From: Paralichthys olivaceus
Taxonomy: Eukaryota > Chordata > Actinopteri > Pleuronectiformes > Paralichthyidae
Assembly: GCF_024713975.1 (NCBI RefSeq)
Contig: NC_091100.1
Coordinates: 22,581,501-22,645,500, forward strand
Direction of reading: 5' to 3'
DNA: 64,000 nt
Below, in pieces: positions 1 through 17,628 of the stretch (its first letter is position 1; every line of letters begins with the position of its first letter). The position numbers and the translations under genes were made by a program. Under the pieces are notes generated by a model. The model ran no database searches and was not told the DNA's origin. It saw only the letters and a list, made by a program, of their open reading frames with translations.

Positions 1-997
1 CACTTATATTTGTTAATGATAATGACAACTTTCAATGCTCAGACACAGAAGTGAATCTATTCTCTTTTCAATAGTGTTCCCTGAAAGATTAGTATCAGTT
101 ACAGAGACCAGACGGAGCAGGAGAGTCTTCAAAACACTTAGAAAATGGCCTTCTGAGAAAAGATCTCATCATGATGCAGATACATGAAAGCGCAGCTATA
201 GACATAACTAATGAACGCAATTATGGAAATATTTGAAAAAAGAAAAAAAAGAAAGAAAATCACATTCTAAAAAGGAGAGAATATCTTAAACTCTGAGGGG
301 AAAAAAACAAAACAGTTCCATAGGAGTCAAGAATGGCTGGAGAAGAAACACGGACTGGTTTTGGTCACACTTCAGGGTGAAAGAGTTAAATGTGAATGAA
401 ACAAGTCGACTTCCTGATCCATCTCCCTACTGTCTGCACACTAACCCTGATCCAAGTAAAAAGATTCATGCAACATTCTGTAGCTGGAAGTAAGTGCTTG
501 CTGAGCAGAGGAAAGTCAAGTGCAAAGGAAACTGAAAGAAACAAAACTATTTCAGACGGTTAAGGCCACTTAAAAGATCATTTTACAAAAGAACATTGGT
601 TACCGACTCTGTTCACTCCCTTATATCACCTGCTTCAACACCATCATCTGTACAGTAGCCAAACCATAATGTGAATCAGCTCTGCGCTTTTGAAGTGAAT
701 TCCTATAGAAAGTGACTTTTCCAAATTGAATCTGTTCAGGCAGCCTGATGCAGAATGTTATGGTTTGGCTCTAAAAGTTGGGGGGAGGTCAAGGGAAGAA
801 AGGCCCAAGAAAACTGGACTGATGAACCCCAAACTGTTATTCACTCACTGACTGAAGTGAAAACTGAACAATGTTTTTACCTCTTTACTGAAACAGGGGT
901 TCATGGGTCGTTTTTTTTCCTGGGCCCAGAGAGGTGGGACACAGCACAGCTAACCTAACCCTCCTTTCAGGCCGAACTATAACGAGCCTTCAGAGCA
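1..997. other. mgarp 3' flank, probable 3' UTR, no other gene seen
   Basis: This stretch lies just downstream of the mgarp stop codon, which is on the minus strand. It is AT-rich, has no spliced coding pattern on either strand, and presumably holds the mgarp 3' UTR. I see no AATAAA or ATTAAA on the minus strand here, so the polyadenylation site either uses a variant hexamer or lies outside the window. The open frames at 755-1467 on the plus strand have no recognisable protein content. Confidence 0.5.
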
Positions 998-7800
<6,803 letters not shown>

Positions 7801-8018
7801 CTTGACTCGGAAGCAGGTAAAGGAGTGAGTGCGTGTGGGTCCGTGTGTCTCCTGCAGCTTTTAAAGATCAATGAGGAGGAGCACTCAATTTCTGACCAAT
7901 GCTGATCGGTACCGAGCACGCCCCCTTTCTTCAGACACGATCCGCTCAGTAGGACGACCCCCACAGGCGAGAGAGGGAACAACAGCAGCGTGGTAGCAGA
8001 GTTGATGAAGCCTGAACT

Positions 8019-8021
<3 letters not shown>
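7801..8021 (-). promoter_or_regulatory. Putative mgarp promoter and 5' UTR
   Basis: This region lies immediately upstream of the mgarp start codon. On the minus strand there is a TATA-like TTTAAAAG (complement of 7858-7865). A CCAAT pentamer lies at 7896-7900 on the plus strand. GCGTG, the core of a hypoxia response element, occurs near 7831-7835, which would fit the known hypoxia regulation of mammalian MGARP. No transcription start can be fixed from sequence alone. Confidence 0.35.

Positions 8022-8092
<71 letters not shown>
8022..8092. repeat. (TG)n microsatellite upstream of mgarp
   Basis: This is 71 bp of uninterrupted TG. With the CA array at 7565-7687 it brackets mgarp exon 1 and its promoter with complementary dinucleotide repeats (CA on one side, TG on the other), which together could form an inverted pairing. 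Confidence 0.97.
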
Positions 8093-8093
<1 letters not shown>

Positions 8094-11000
8094 TGTGATG
8101 TGGTTGAGGAGACACCCACTGTAGTGTGAACTACTACAGAGATTGTTTAACTACTTTAGCACATGTCTGTCCATCTGTCCGTCTGTGTCACCACGGCAGC
8201 ACCACAACAACACAAGATGTAGTACATTTTACAGAAAATAAAACTTCTGACCCATCATCCAGCCGGGTGCTCGGCCTGAGCCCCTGACCCACATTTGCTT
8301 TTAATCACTGCTGCAAGTTTAGCAGTCACATTTGGTAGAACGACAGACCATTGTACGAGGGACAGCAGTCTCAACATCTGTCTGTAATGTAAATACAACT
8401 TCTGAGTGCTCATATAACAATGGGTCATGGGTCAGAACATTTTAACAGGTGGATGTGATCCCATTGCAAGATGGTTTCTAGTTTTTCAGAGGTTATTTAA
8501 CTATGTAAATGTATTAATTGACAGTAACATTTTCTAACACTTGTGTTTGGACTCTTGTTGCAGACTTGGACCAGTTGGGACCTTTGCAGTTTTTGGTGTT
8601 TTTTTGTTGTTGTTTTGTTGCATAATCCACCAATCATTCCTGAAAATCAAATCCCTCTTCCAAATGGGATGAAATCATGTTGTGACATCATCTCTTACAC
8701 TGGTGCCAAGTGGATTAGCGTCCCATGTGGTTGCATGGAAAGAGACAGAGAGCTGTGGTTATATAAAACACTGTCCCAGAGAGGTGCTGTGGGTCAGAGT
8801 GGAAAACTCAGAGAGACGTAGAGTGACAGTAGCTGTTCTCTGTAGGTTTAAGCACCACAGTGATTCTCCTCTAGAAATAAATCTACAGTTTACATCACAT
8901 CAAGTTTGTTACAACAGCTATGCAGTGTCTCTGTCGCCCTCCTGTGGTGAAACAGGGAGTTACGACACTAGCAATACACCAATGGATTACACATGTGGGC
9001 CTACTGTACAAACATCACACAGGGGAACGTTTCAGAGTTCAGGTTGTCTTCTTCTCGACTGTTACTGTAATTGTGTAGGTTATGCTTTGCAAGATTATCT
9101 AACTTTTGCTAAATGTCGCCCACAAGTGGTAGTTACGTGACAATGGTTAATGCTGAGATCCAGTGTAACAGTGGGACAATTAAAAAGAGTCATGGCGTCA
9201 CCGACCTCACTGGTCATACCTGACCAAGTAAAGCTATGTTGGCTGAAAAAGCTTGAGTCCATAAAATTCAACTTTCAATATTGGAAGAGAAAGAAGTTGA
9301 TCATATCCCCAAAGCCATGTTCTCAGATGTTTCCTCTGGTTTCCTCTATGTCAGAGTACTGACCTCAAAATAGTGCCAGGTTATAATGTTATAATATTAC
9401 ATTTCTTTTTCTTTAGCTCTTTATTCAAAGTTTTTTTAAAATACTTACAGCGCATTACAAACAACCACAACACTACTGTGATGGTGACATAACATCAAAA
9501 CTGGGGGGCACAATCTCAATGAGATGGTAGAGGGAAGAGATGAAGAGGAGGAACAAATGAAAAGAATGATTGTGTGATTAAAGGAAGGAAAACTCTCCCA
9601 AGCTACAGCCCATCACCAAAGGAGAGCCTCTGCAGGGCATTTGGTCCAAAATACATTTATGATCTGCTAGAACATCCAGACCCCGAGGCAATCAGAGACA
9701 GGTCAAATCTAAACATCAGAGAAGCAGCTTTTACTTTTTTATCCTCCACACATCTGGAGAGAAGTGCCATTATTCACTTTAAAACACATGTACACATCCA
9801 CTAGTTTTACTGCGAGAGCTTGTATTGCACTTACATCACAGTACCTGCTGGTCAAAGTCTGAGCAGCTGCTGTCGACATATTCTGACTTTTAGTCCCTGG
9901 ACTGAGAGGAGATGAGAAAGAGTTGGATCCTACATTTCCCACAATGCAACTTAAATGTGTCTTTTCATTTGCTCCTTCCTGCCTGTGTCTCTTAAACTGC
10001 ATGCCCCCAGTTTGTAACTCTGTGAGGGCTTTCTGTTTTACAGTGTATCACCTCCTTGCTTGAATAACACCGACGACACTGTCATCCTCTCTGACAGGAA
10101 CCTCCTGACAACAATAAACCACGCAAATGTTTTCGCAGATTCTGCAGCAAATTGTTGTTGATGCGTAAAATCTATGGAATGTTCCAGTGAAGAGCTGGAA
10201 ATTCCATCTGTCAGAGTGAAAATATTGTCAGATGTCCCAGAAAACACTTCAGACACTCTAGAGACACCTTCTTTCGTTTATTTGGTCAATTGTAATTCAT
10301 ATTTTGATTGAGGCAGATTGAGGAAATAAACACTGTCATCTTCTCTCCTCCTTCACTTCCAGTCTTTCCTGCGTGCAAAGAAAAAAAATCCGCCACGGGG
10401 CTGGTGAATGTTGCACCAATGTGACACTGACATGTGCACACTCACGCTCACTCAGCTCCACATATACAGAACCTCCAGTGTGCTGTAGGATCCACTGTTC
10501 TCTGGACAAGAGGTTTGTCCTTATCATGTGACGACCTCTGAATCATCGATTCGACTAAGCATTACAACACACATTTCCATCGCCCACACGGCTCACGCAC
10601 AAGACCGCTGCATGACTGCTGTGAGGTCTTGTCCAGTTAGACACGGAGCTGTGGTGTAAAGACTCAACAGGCGGGATTAGATGGTGGTGAAACACTGAAC
10701 CACTGCTTCATACACTGAATCAGGGAAGTCACATATGGAGAATACTGCACTTCTTATCTAGTGGCTCGGTATAGCTCCAGCAGAGCATGGGTTTCAGTTG
10801 AGAATTTCATTGTCCATAAACACATGTTACCGGGCTGTATATTCAGTTTTCCTTGGAAATATGTCACATCACAGACACAGTACACGCTGTAAATAAATTG
10901 TGACTATAAAGCCTCAGTGGTTTTAATTTTATTGGCTCTTAATATTCAGACGGCACAGAGTTTCATATCATCAAGACGTTTGTGTGATTTAACCACATGG

Positions 11001-11264
11001 TCTATGTGTCATGGGTTTGGTTCCATATTATGAAGTCAAAGCTTTCAGAAAGAATTGCGTTTCTGGAAATTGTGACCATGAAGTTAAGGTGAACACTTTT
11101 TATAAGACAACAAAAATTCTGTTAAGTGTTATGTGAAAGTGACATCAGCATTGTGGCTTATTATCTAACACAGTGTTTTTGTAGCACTACCACTGAGGAC
11201 AGTTGGGTCTGCCAGGTCCTCATTATTATATCTAAGAGCTACTGCTTATCCTCAGGGGGAGCTC
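8093..11264. other. Intergenic, no gene recognised
   Basis: This stretch lies between the mgarp promoter and the Tc1-like relic. It is AT-rich, with several short open frames (for example 8682-9140 and 9574-9804 on the plus strand), none of which shows a recognisable domain, splice-phase continuity or compositional bias. NDUFC1, expected here by mammalian synteny, was not recognised. Confidence 0.55.
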
Positions 11265-11308
11265 GAGCTAATTTAATTCAATTTTATTTGTATAGAGACA
11301 AATCATAA
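11265..11308. repeat. Short dispersed-repeat tail
   Basis: A stretch reading 'aatttaattcaattttatt' followed by 'tgtatagagacaaatcat' is a degenerate form of a sequence very common in fish genomes (classically ...tttgtatagcgccaaatcaca...). It directly abuts the Tc1-like element. Confidence 0.5.
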
Positions 11309-12030
11309 TATACACTGATCAAAAAAAAAAACAAGGGAACACTAAATCGTCCCAGTATAACAAAGTCAGTTTAAAACACCAGGCATCAATGTGTCTGTTT
11401 AGGAAACAAGTGTTTGTGAATAACGTTCACCTGCTTTGGTGCAAATTAAAGTGACAACAGGTGCAATGGAGGCAAAACCAAGACAACCCTCAGAAAGAGA
11501 ACGGTTTTAGCAACAGAAGATTGATCTCTCTTTATCCCTCCAGACTGATTCTTCTTTGGTTTTGTGTTCTGCTGGTGTCCTTGTCACTACTGGTAGCATG
11601 AGGCAGTACCTGCAGGTTGCACAGGTTGTCCAGCTAGTCCTTACGTTAGGTTTGCTGTGTCTCCCAGCACAATCTCAAGAGCACGGAGGAGGTACCAGGG
11701 GACCGGCTGTGACACAAGGAAGGGCATCAACCCAGCAGCAGGAACAGTAATTGCTACTTTGTGTGAGGAGGAACAGGAAGAGCACTGCCCGAGCCCAACA
11801 AAATGACCTCCAGCAGGCTACTGGTGTGCATGACTAACTACGACATCTTCTAGTGGGACCTGTGCTCACAGCCCAGACCGTATGCTGGTGGAGTGGTCCC
11901 TGGGTTCCTCCTGGTGCAGGACAATGCCCGGGCTCATGTGGCCAGAGTGTGTAGGCAGTTCCTGGGTGACGAAGTTCATGCACACTACTGAGTCACATTA
12001 TGAGTTTCCGTGATGAAATTAGATCACCTT
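11309..12030 (+). mobile_element. Decayed Tc1/mariner-type DNA transposon
   Basis: The left end 'tatacactgatcaaaaa' with following 'agggaacact' resembles the terminal inverted repeat of a widespread fish Tc1-like element. Inside, 'gaggcagtacctgcaggtt', 'aacccagcagcaggaac' and 'aaatgacctccagcaggc' follow the order of its transposase gene. The frame near 11910-11965 reads LVQDNARAHVARVCRQFL, matching the second catalytic Asp region (QDNARPHVA) of DDE transposases. Large internal portions are missing and the frame is broken, so this is a dead copy. The right terminal repeat is not clearly visible. The element lies downstream of rab33b. Confidence 0.75.
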
Positions 12031-12174
12031 GTGATTGAAATGTTTTCCTTTAACATGGGCATATGTGTGACTGGTCATCAAAGTTGGTTCCCAGTGACAC
12101 CACACACGCTGCTGTCACTGCACTGACAAGTCATTTGGATCAGAGCCTCAGCTGAATAACAGCTACATTCACAT

Positions 12175-12184
12175 TTTATTTATT
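12175..12184 (-). terminator. Candidate polyadenylation signal of rab33b
   Basis: The minus strand reads AATAAATAAA, two overlapping canonical hexamers, about 220 nt after the rab33b stop codon. It is followed by a GU-containing stretch (gtgaatgtagctgtt) suitable as a downstream element. This implies a short 3' UTR of about 0.25 kb. Confidence 0.55.
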
Positions 12185-12401
12185 TTGCAACTATTGTAAA
12201 CAATAAGATCACAAATATACACAAAATATCCAAGTAGGACATTTCACTTTTTTTTATAAATACTAAAGTTCTGCATGGGACTGAAAGCCACTATATTTTA
12301 TATGTCAAAGTTGTGTTTGGTCCGAAATGAACATTTTTACATATATTCTCTCAAACGCTCATAGAAAGAGCTAGTCCAACAGTCTCTCCTCCCTCTGTGT
12401 C

Positions 12402-15400
12402 TCAGCAGCAGGTCCACTGCTCTTTCTCTGCTCTTTTCTTGCTCAGGACTTTAAAGGACCCATTGTACGTCGCAGTGTTCGCTGCCAAAGGTTTTTTCTG
12501 TCTCTTCAGCTTGGCGCCGACGGCGAGGACGATGTCCTCCACCTTATCCTGCTGATATGAAACCTCTCTGTCTCCTCGCTGTCCGTTCACACGCTTGAGT
12601 GGCGGGTTCTTGGCCGACGTCTCAAAGAACATCATGCCATGGGCTTTGGCGAAGCTCATCGCCCGCTCCTGGCTCACCTGGCCCTCAGTCCTTCTGGGGT
12701 CACGGAGGTCACTTTTGTTACCCACCAGGAATCTGTGAGGAGAGCAGGCAGCGGAAAGGGACAAATGAGGATTCACAGAACAAACATATGATTGATTTGA
12801 TAACTACACACAGAGAGCGGACAGTTACCTTGGGATATCCTGTCCTACTGAGTTCTGCCTGCACTCTTCTATCCAGGAAACCAGGCCGCTGAAACTGGCG
12901 GGGAAGGTCACGTCATAAATGAAGAGCACGGCGTGGACGTTCCGATAGTAATGCTGCACCATGGACTTACGAAAGCGCTCCTGTCCTGCTGTGTCCCACA
13001 GCTGGAGCTGAAACAAAGAGAACGGTAATGTACTCAGTGGTAGGGGGACACTGTGCATCGTTGTAGACTAGTCATTCATCTGAGGGTTTAGCACAGTGCA
13101 GTGACAAAGAAATGGTATCTACAGTAGATATGCAGCAGGGGGCGCTCTGGTTGTTGACACAGTTGTCACGTTATAGTTGTAATGTCCTAATTTAACACTG
13201 CAGTTTTGGGCGCAAGAGCCGGGAAGAAACATGGCCGTACAACCAGATTGAAATGCTCGATTAAAATCAACAGGTTGGAAATACTTAACCAGCACAGATA
13301 AAACAGTCAGCTGCAGCGTATGTAAGGCTGTCCTTAAGTAGGACATCTATACCAGTGCTATGCAAAACCATCTCAAGCTACATCCACTTATGGCCAACAC
13401 CGACAAAGATAGTGAGGACATAAAGTAATAAAGTGAAAAAGAAAGGCAGATGTCAATCTGAGAATTCTCTAAATGTCGACTAGTCAATTACTTTTTGGAA
13501 ATAGTTGTATGCAGTACAATGCAGTACTCAGTGGTGTCCAAACAACACTTTCCCTTTTGGAGCCCACTGATTGGCACTGAGGTGGTGTAGAGACAACGTG
13601 AGAAAGAGGAAATAAATGGAGGAGGCACAGAAAAGAAATGGTGTGTTGAAATAATCAGCACAGACAGTAACATGCACAGAGACATACACTGAGTCATTGC
13701 TGAGAGGAACTAAGATAAGGAATAAACAAGTTGATGTGATGTTAGAAAGTTAGATCTCTGAGTCTTTGTCACAGTTTCCTATAAAAACACAAATCAATGA
13801 TTTAAAGTTCAAAACAGTCATAAACTATGTGACTCTGCACGAAACCTATGATTATACAGTAAATCCATGTTCCACATCCAACGACAGACAACGTGTTTGG
13901 CTTTTATAACTTGATTTTTTAAAGGTTCGAGTTGAGGCTTGAAATAAGAAACGGTCAAGTATAAAATCTGGTAACCACAGCAGCTCTCACAGCAGTTCAT
14001 GCAGGATATAGAAGAAGGGCCTGAGAACACAGCTCAGATATGTTTGGGTCTTTGCTTTGGGCACAGAAGAACAAGGGCAAGTGACCAAAACATTAGGACA
14101 GTACCTGACCTTTTTTGTTGCTTCTGTCCAGCAACAACTGCTCATCAGGTTTGGATGTGCGTGCTTTCAGATACTTTTTGAAAACATTGCTAACACAGCT
14201 GCACTCTCGACTAAAAACATATTCTCCCCTGTCCAGCTGAAGTAGTGGGACTGCTCCTTTAATCTCCAACAAATGGAAATTGACACAACTGTTGGCTAAC
14301 ACCCACCGACTTTAAATAAAACCATCACAGTCCTTTATCAACCGTTCAGCTCAGGAGAAGCTTGACACACTCACACAAGGCTTCTGCTGCAGGATGGGTT
14401 CAAAATAACGCTTGAATCGGATCCATTGAGGAAACGGCTGATGTTGATTAGGAGCGGACATGTCAGCAGAATCCATCATCATCCTCAGTGTCTGCTCATT
14501 CTACCAGCTCAAGCATCTCTGCTGATTCTCTGACATCCAGAGAATTCACACTCACTCACTGAGACAGATTAGGTTTGTGTCATTTCAGATGATAAAGACA
14601 CCGTTTAAAAAAGCTCACTCTTAAAAAACTAAATCAGATGAAGTTGTTGCTGCAGCGTCTCTGATTTTGTCTTTGTCATAAATCGGTCCCAAAACAAAAG
14701 CTACGAAAACATTTCTGTTCAAATCCTGTTTTCATAGGACACAGTTTTAAATTATTTAATTCTTATGGTCTAAAACACAACTTACATTAGAAGCCATGTT
14801 TGGCTATTTATTTATTTTTAGTCTAGTATTGCATTCTAGGATAAAAGAAAAACAGATTGCCAGTATGACGGGAGCATTTGAGGCACCGACAACATGTTTT
14901 TTATTTATGTAAGGCCTGAGATTTAAAAAATAAAGAATTTCTAAATATTTGGAATAAAACAAGGTTCTTGGCATATTTTGTTCATTTTCATAAAACCAAC
15001 ATGTGGGGTAAAAAGAAACATCATAAGTTCTTAATGTTTCCCTATATATAAAGAAAACCAATTTCTTATGTCATAGAAATAAAATATAAATACGATTTAA
15101 GTATGTTCATTGGACTAGAGGGGGATTTGAAATGATAATTGTGTCTCTACTTAGGTCCTAGATGTAGTATTTAAGAGAAATGGTGAGTGTGCATATTAGA
15201 AAGCTTTACAATGTATATGAATATTGTACTTTGATATATGTGTTGAACATGTGACATCATCAGTATATACCGTCACATATTATCAAGAAAGCACAAAGCA
15301 TGTCCCAGGTTCAGTCCTGTGAACAGGTTCTTTGATGAAAGTTATCATTCTAACATTGCACATCATTGTTAAAAAAGTTGTTTGAAATGTTTTTCTTCCT

Positions 15401-16510
15401 ACTTTTGAAATATGCAACATAAAATCAAACCACTTTGTTAAATATAGAATCAGAGTTAGTGTCTTTTTCTCATTAATGACTGGTTGTAAACAAACCCACT
15501 GAAAACACGTGTTTCTTTACTCCAGTCAATATTTCAGAAGAGGACACATAAGAGAAGTTTATAGGATTCGTTTTTTTATACATAAAACGATGTCTTCAAA
15601 TGTGAGTATGTAGAAGGGAACTCGGGAAGAAAATGAGAAATGAGCTATTTCAACATGTTTCACGTTCTTCCTCTTTAGCCCACGATCTATTTTGGTTTTA
15701 TTAACATGATCAAAGCATGTTGCCACCAAACCCAAATACCTTCATTTGTGGCAAAAAAAAAAGTGCATAACCTCAATATCACTCTTATGTAGGAATGTTG
15801 TAGCCACCTTTTGTTCCTTCTATAAGGCCTTGTAGAAAAAGCAGAACATGCAGAGCTTCAGTCAGACTGAGAAGATGCTTATCCATCATCCTGCAAAGAA
15901 CTGAAACTGGAGGTGAACAAAGATGTTTTACAGACCTCAGCTTTGGGATCCGAACATTCAACATTAAAACAAACCCTGAGACTGTGCTGCTGCACTTCCG
16001 TTGATTCTGTCTCCTGCAGGACTCTTAATAAAGTTTGATCTCCCAGGTGAGGTCTCGAGCTGCTGGATGTTCGCTACTATTGGTGAAGGCTGACTCAGTA
16101 TTTAACTCATTATTTAACCGAACTCTACTTGTTAGCACAAGTACCTAAAATCTGCGAGTGGCTGTTTGGTCGGCAGGTCATCTTCCAAGTTTTTCAAAAT
16201 AAAAGCGCCCTTTGGGTGTGCGTAAAGGTTTGCGCACAGATTTACGCGGTCGGCGGTCTCATTAACATCGAGGAGCATAAACTTCCCCGGTTACCTTTAA
16301 TTTTTCTCCATCGACGTCCAGCTGTCTCTCGCGGAAGTCCACTCCGATGGTGGCCTCCACTCTGCTGGGGAACTGTCCGGCGCAGAGCCGGTGTGTGAGG
16401 CAGGTCTTCCCCACCCCGGAGTCTCCGATCACCAGCACCTTGAAGGTCCGACAGCGGCTCAGGGAGGACACGCTGCCCAGAGAGTTGGAAAACTCCAGAG
16501 ATGACTCCAT
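12402..16510 (-). CDS. rab33b: Rab33b-like small GTPase, 3 coding exons
   Basis: Exons are 16510-16295, 13007-12829 and 12732-12402 (216+179+331 nt, 241 aa; phases 0 and 2; GT-AG). The start MESSLE matches an internal Met of human RAB33B (MAEEMESSLE) and has A at -3 and G at +4. An in-frame upstream Met at 16621 gives an unlikely extension. All G motifs are visible: G1 GDSGVGKT 29-36, G2 Thr54 in ATIGVDF, G3 WDTAGQE 76-82, G4 NKSD 137-140, G5 ETSAK 169-173. The switch region [16 protein letters not shown] is the hallmark of the Rab33 subfamily. The protein ends TCC, a double-Cys geranylgeranylation site. RAB33B acts at the Golgi and binds ATG16L1 in autophagosome formation. Oddities are about 15 extra residues after SAKNP (177-194) and a C-terminus ending CC rather than CXC. 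A ray-finned paralogue of RAB33B or a diverged lineage copy are both possible. Confidence 0.9.
13008..16294 (-). other. rab33b intron 1
   Basis: The intron is bounded by the donor gtaacc (16294 down) and the acceptor ttctctttgtttcag (at 13008). It is AT-rich, particularly 14.7-15.8 kb. I recognise no coding sequence, RNA gene or clear mobile element in it. Confidence 0.6.
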
Positions 16511-16760
16511 CCTGCCGAGAAAACCTGGTCTCCAGAGACGCAGCTGCAGCCAAAACAAACACTTTGGGGAGACACGCTTCCTGCCGGAGGTGAAGCTGCA
16601 GCTTCTCTGATCACTCAACAACTTCCCTCCTCAGCTGCTGCTTCGCTTCATTTGATTGGTGTTCGCGGAGTGAGGATCTGACCAATGACGAGCAGGCGTC
16701 AGTCTCCACACACGCGATGGACTCATCTGTAAACATCTGTCTAACACACGTGTTGTCTGT
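16511..16760 (-). promoter_or_regulatory. Putative rab33b promoter and 5' UTR
   Basis: The sequence directly upstream of the rab33b start is more GC/CpG-rich than its surroundings. It carries two CCAAT-type motifs in opposite orientation (attgg at 16656-16660 and ccaat at 16681-16685) but no TATA box where expected. This is typical of a housekeeping vertebrate promoter. The start site is not determinable here. Confidence 0.4.
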
Positions 16761-17622
16761 GTTACTTTGTGGAACCTGCTGCACAAAGTTATAGAGAACC
16801 ACGATGCTGTATTTTATTTGATACAATTCTACCTGCAGTTGGTTGTTGTTACTATGTGTGAGTGTGTGTGTTCATATTGTCAGAATAATCGGAACAGTGA
16901 TTTACATAGTGGCAAAATGTCACGTGAATGCAACCTGAAGCGTTTAAGGTCTGAGTCCATATTTCACAAGCACCTAACATCGCTTTTTATACAGACGTTT
17001 TTATGATAAACATACATGTATATATTATTAAAATGATGAATCATGCCTGATCCCTTTTCATTGCTTTTTACATTTTTGTGTAAATATTGTAGAGGTGTCA
17101 AGTTGTTGAAACACTAAACACACACATACAAAACGTTGTTTTACAGCCTCCATGTTTCCCCCACATTTAGACATCAGAGCAAATGAAAACATCGAAATCA
17201 GTACAAGTTCACAAATGGGGAGAAACGACCTTACAAGAACATGAAGGCACATAGGACTCAAACACTGTTCTCTGTAGTGAGCCTCATGCTGATTACAACT
17301 TTACAAAGCTGTGAACAGATTCATTTAGGGACCAACTCTTCACCAATTTGCCAAGGACTACATTTGACTTCCTGGCTTCAGTCTGGTTCAGTTTTCTATT
17401 TTGTTCCTGAGGGGACACAGCACGGTGCTGCGCCCTGCTGGTGGACTTGCACTACAGCAGTGTCTCCTAGAAAATCACCTCCTCCGTATTTCACAAGACA
17501 GATTTCTGCTTCAGTGTGCGTTGTCTTCATTTCAGCTAATATACAAAGCTTCTGTGCACATGTGGACAATAGTTTCTGACAAAGGATGAACACCTGTTGG
17601 AACAATGATCCACAAGTGGATT

Positions 17623-17628
17623 TTTATT
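17623..17628 (-). terminator. Candidate polyadenylation signal of naa15
   Basis: The minus strand reads AATAAA here, about 2.1 kb after the naa15 stop codon, followed by a GU-containing stretch (tcattgttcc...ggtgttc). A 3' UTR of about 2 kb would be normal for NAA15. Other weaker hexamers exist, so this is one candidate. Confidence 0.35.

Noticed and set aside
8682..9140. 152-codon plus-strand ORF
   Set aside because: Composition is ordinary intergenic; no domain, no flanking splice pattern, and no synteny expectation that it fits (checked for NDUFC1-like residues).
16511..16621. N-terminal extension of Rab33b from an upstream in-frame Met
   Set aside because: The extension ([10 protein letters not shown]...) has no similarity to Rab33 proteins, and the internal Met gives the family N-terminus MESSLE with a good start context.
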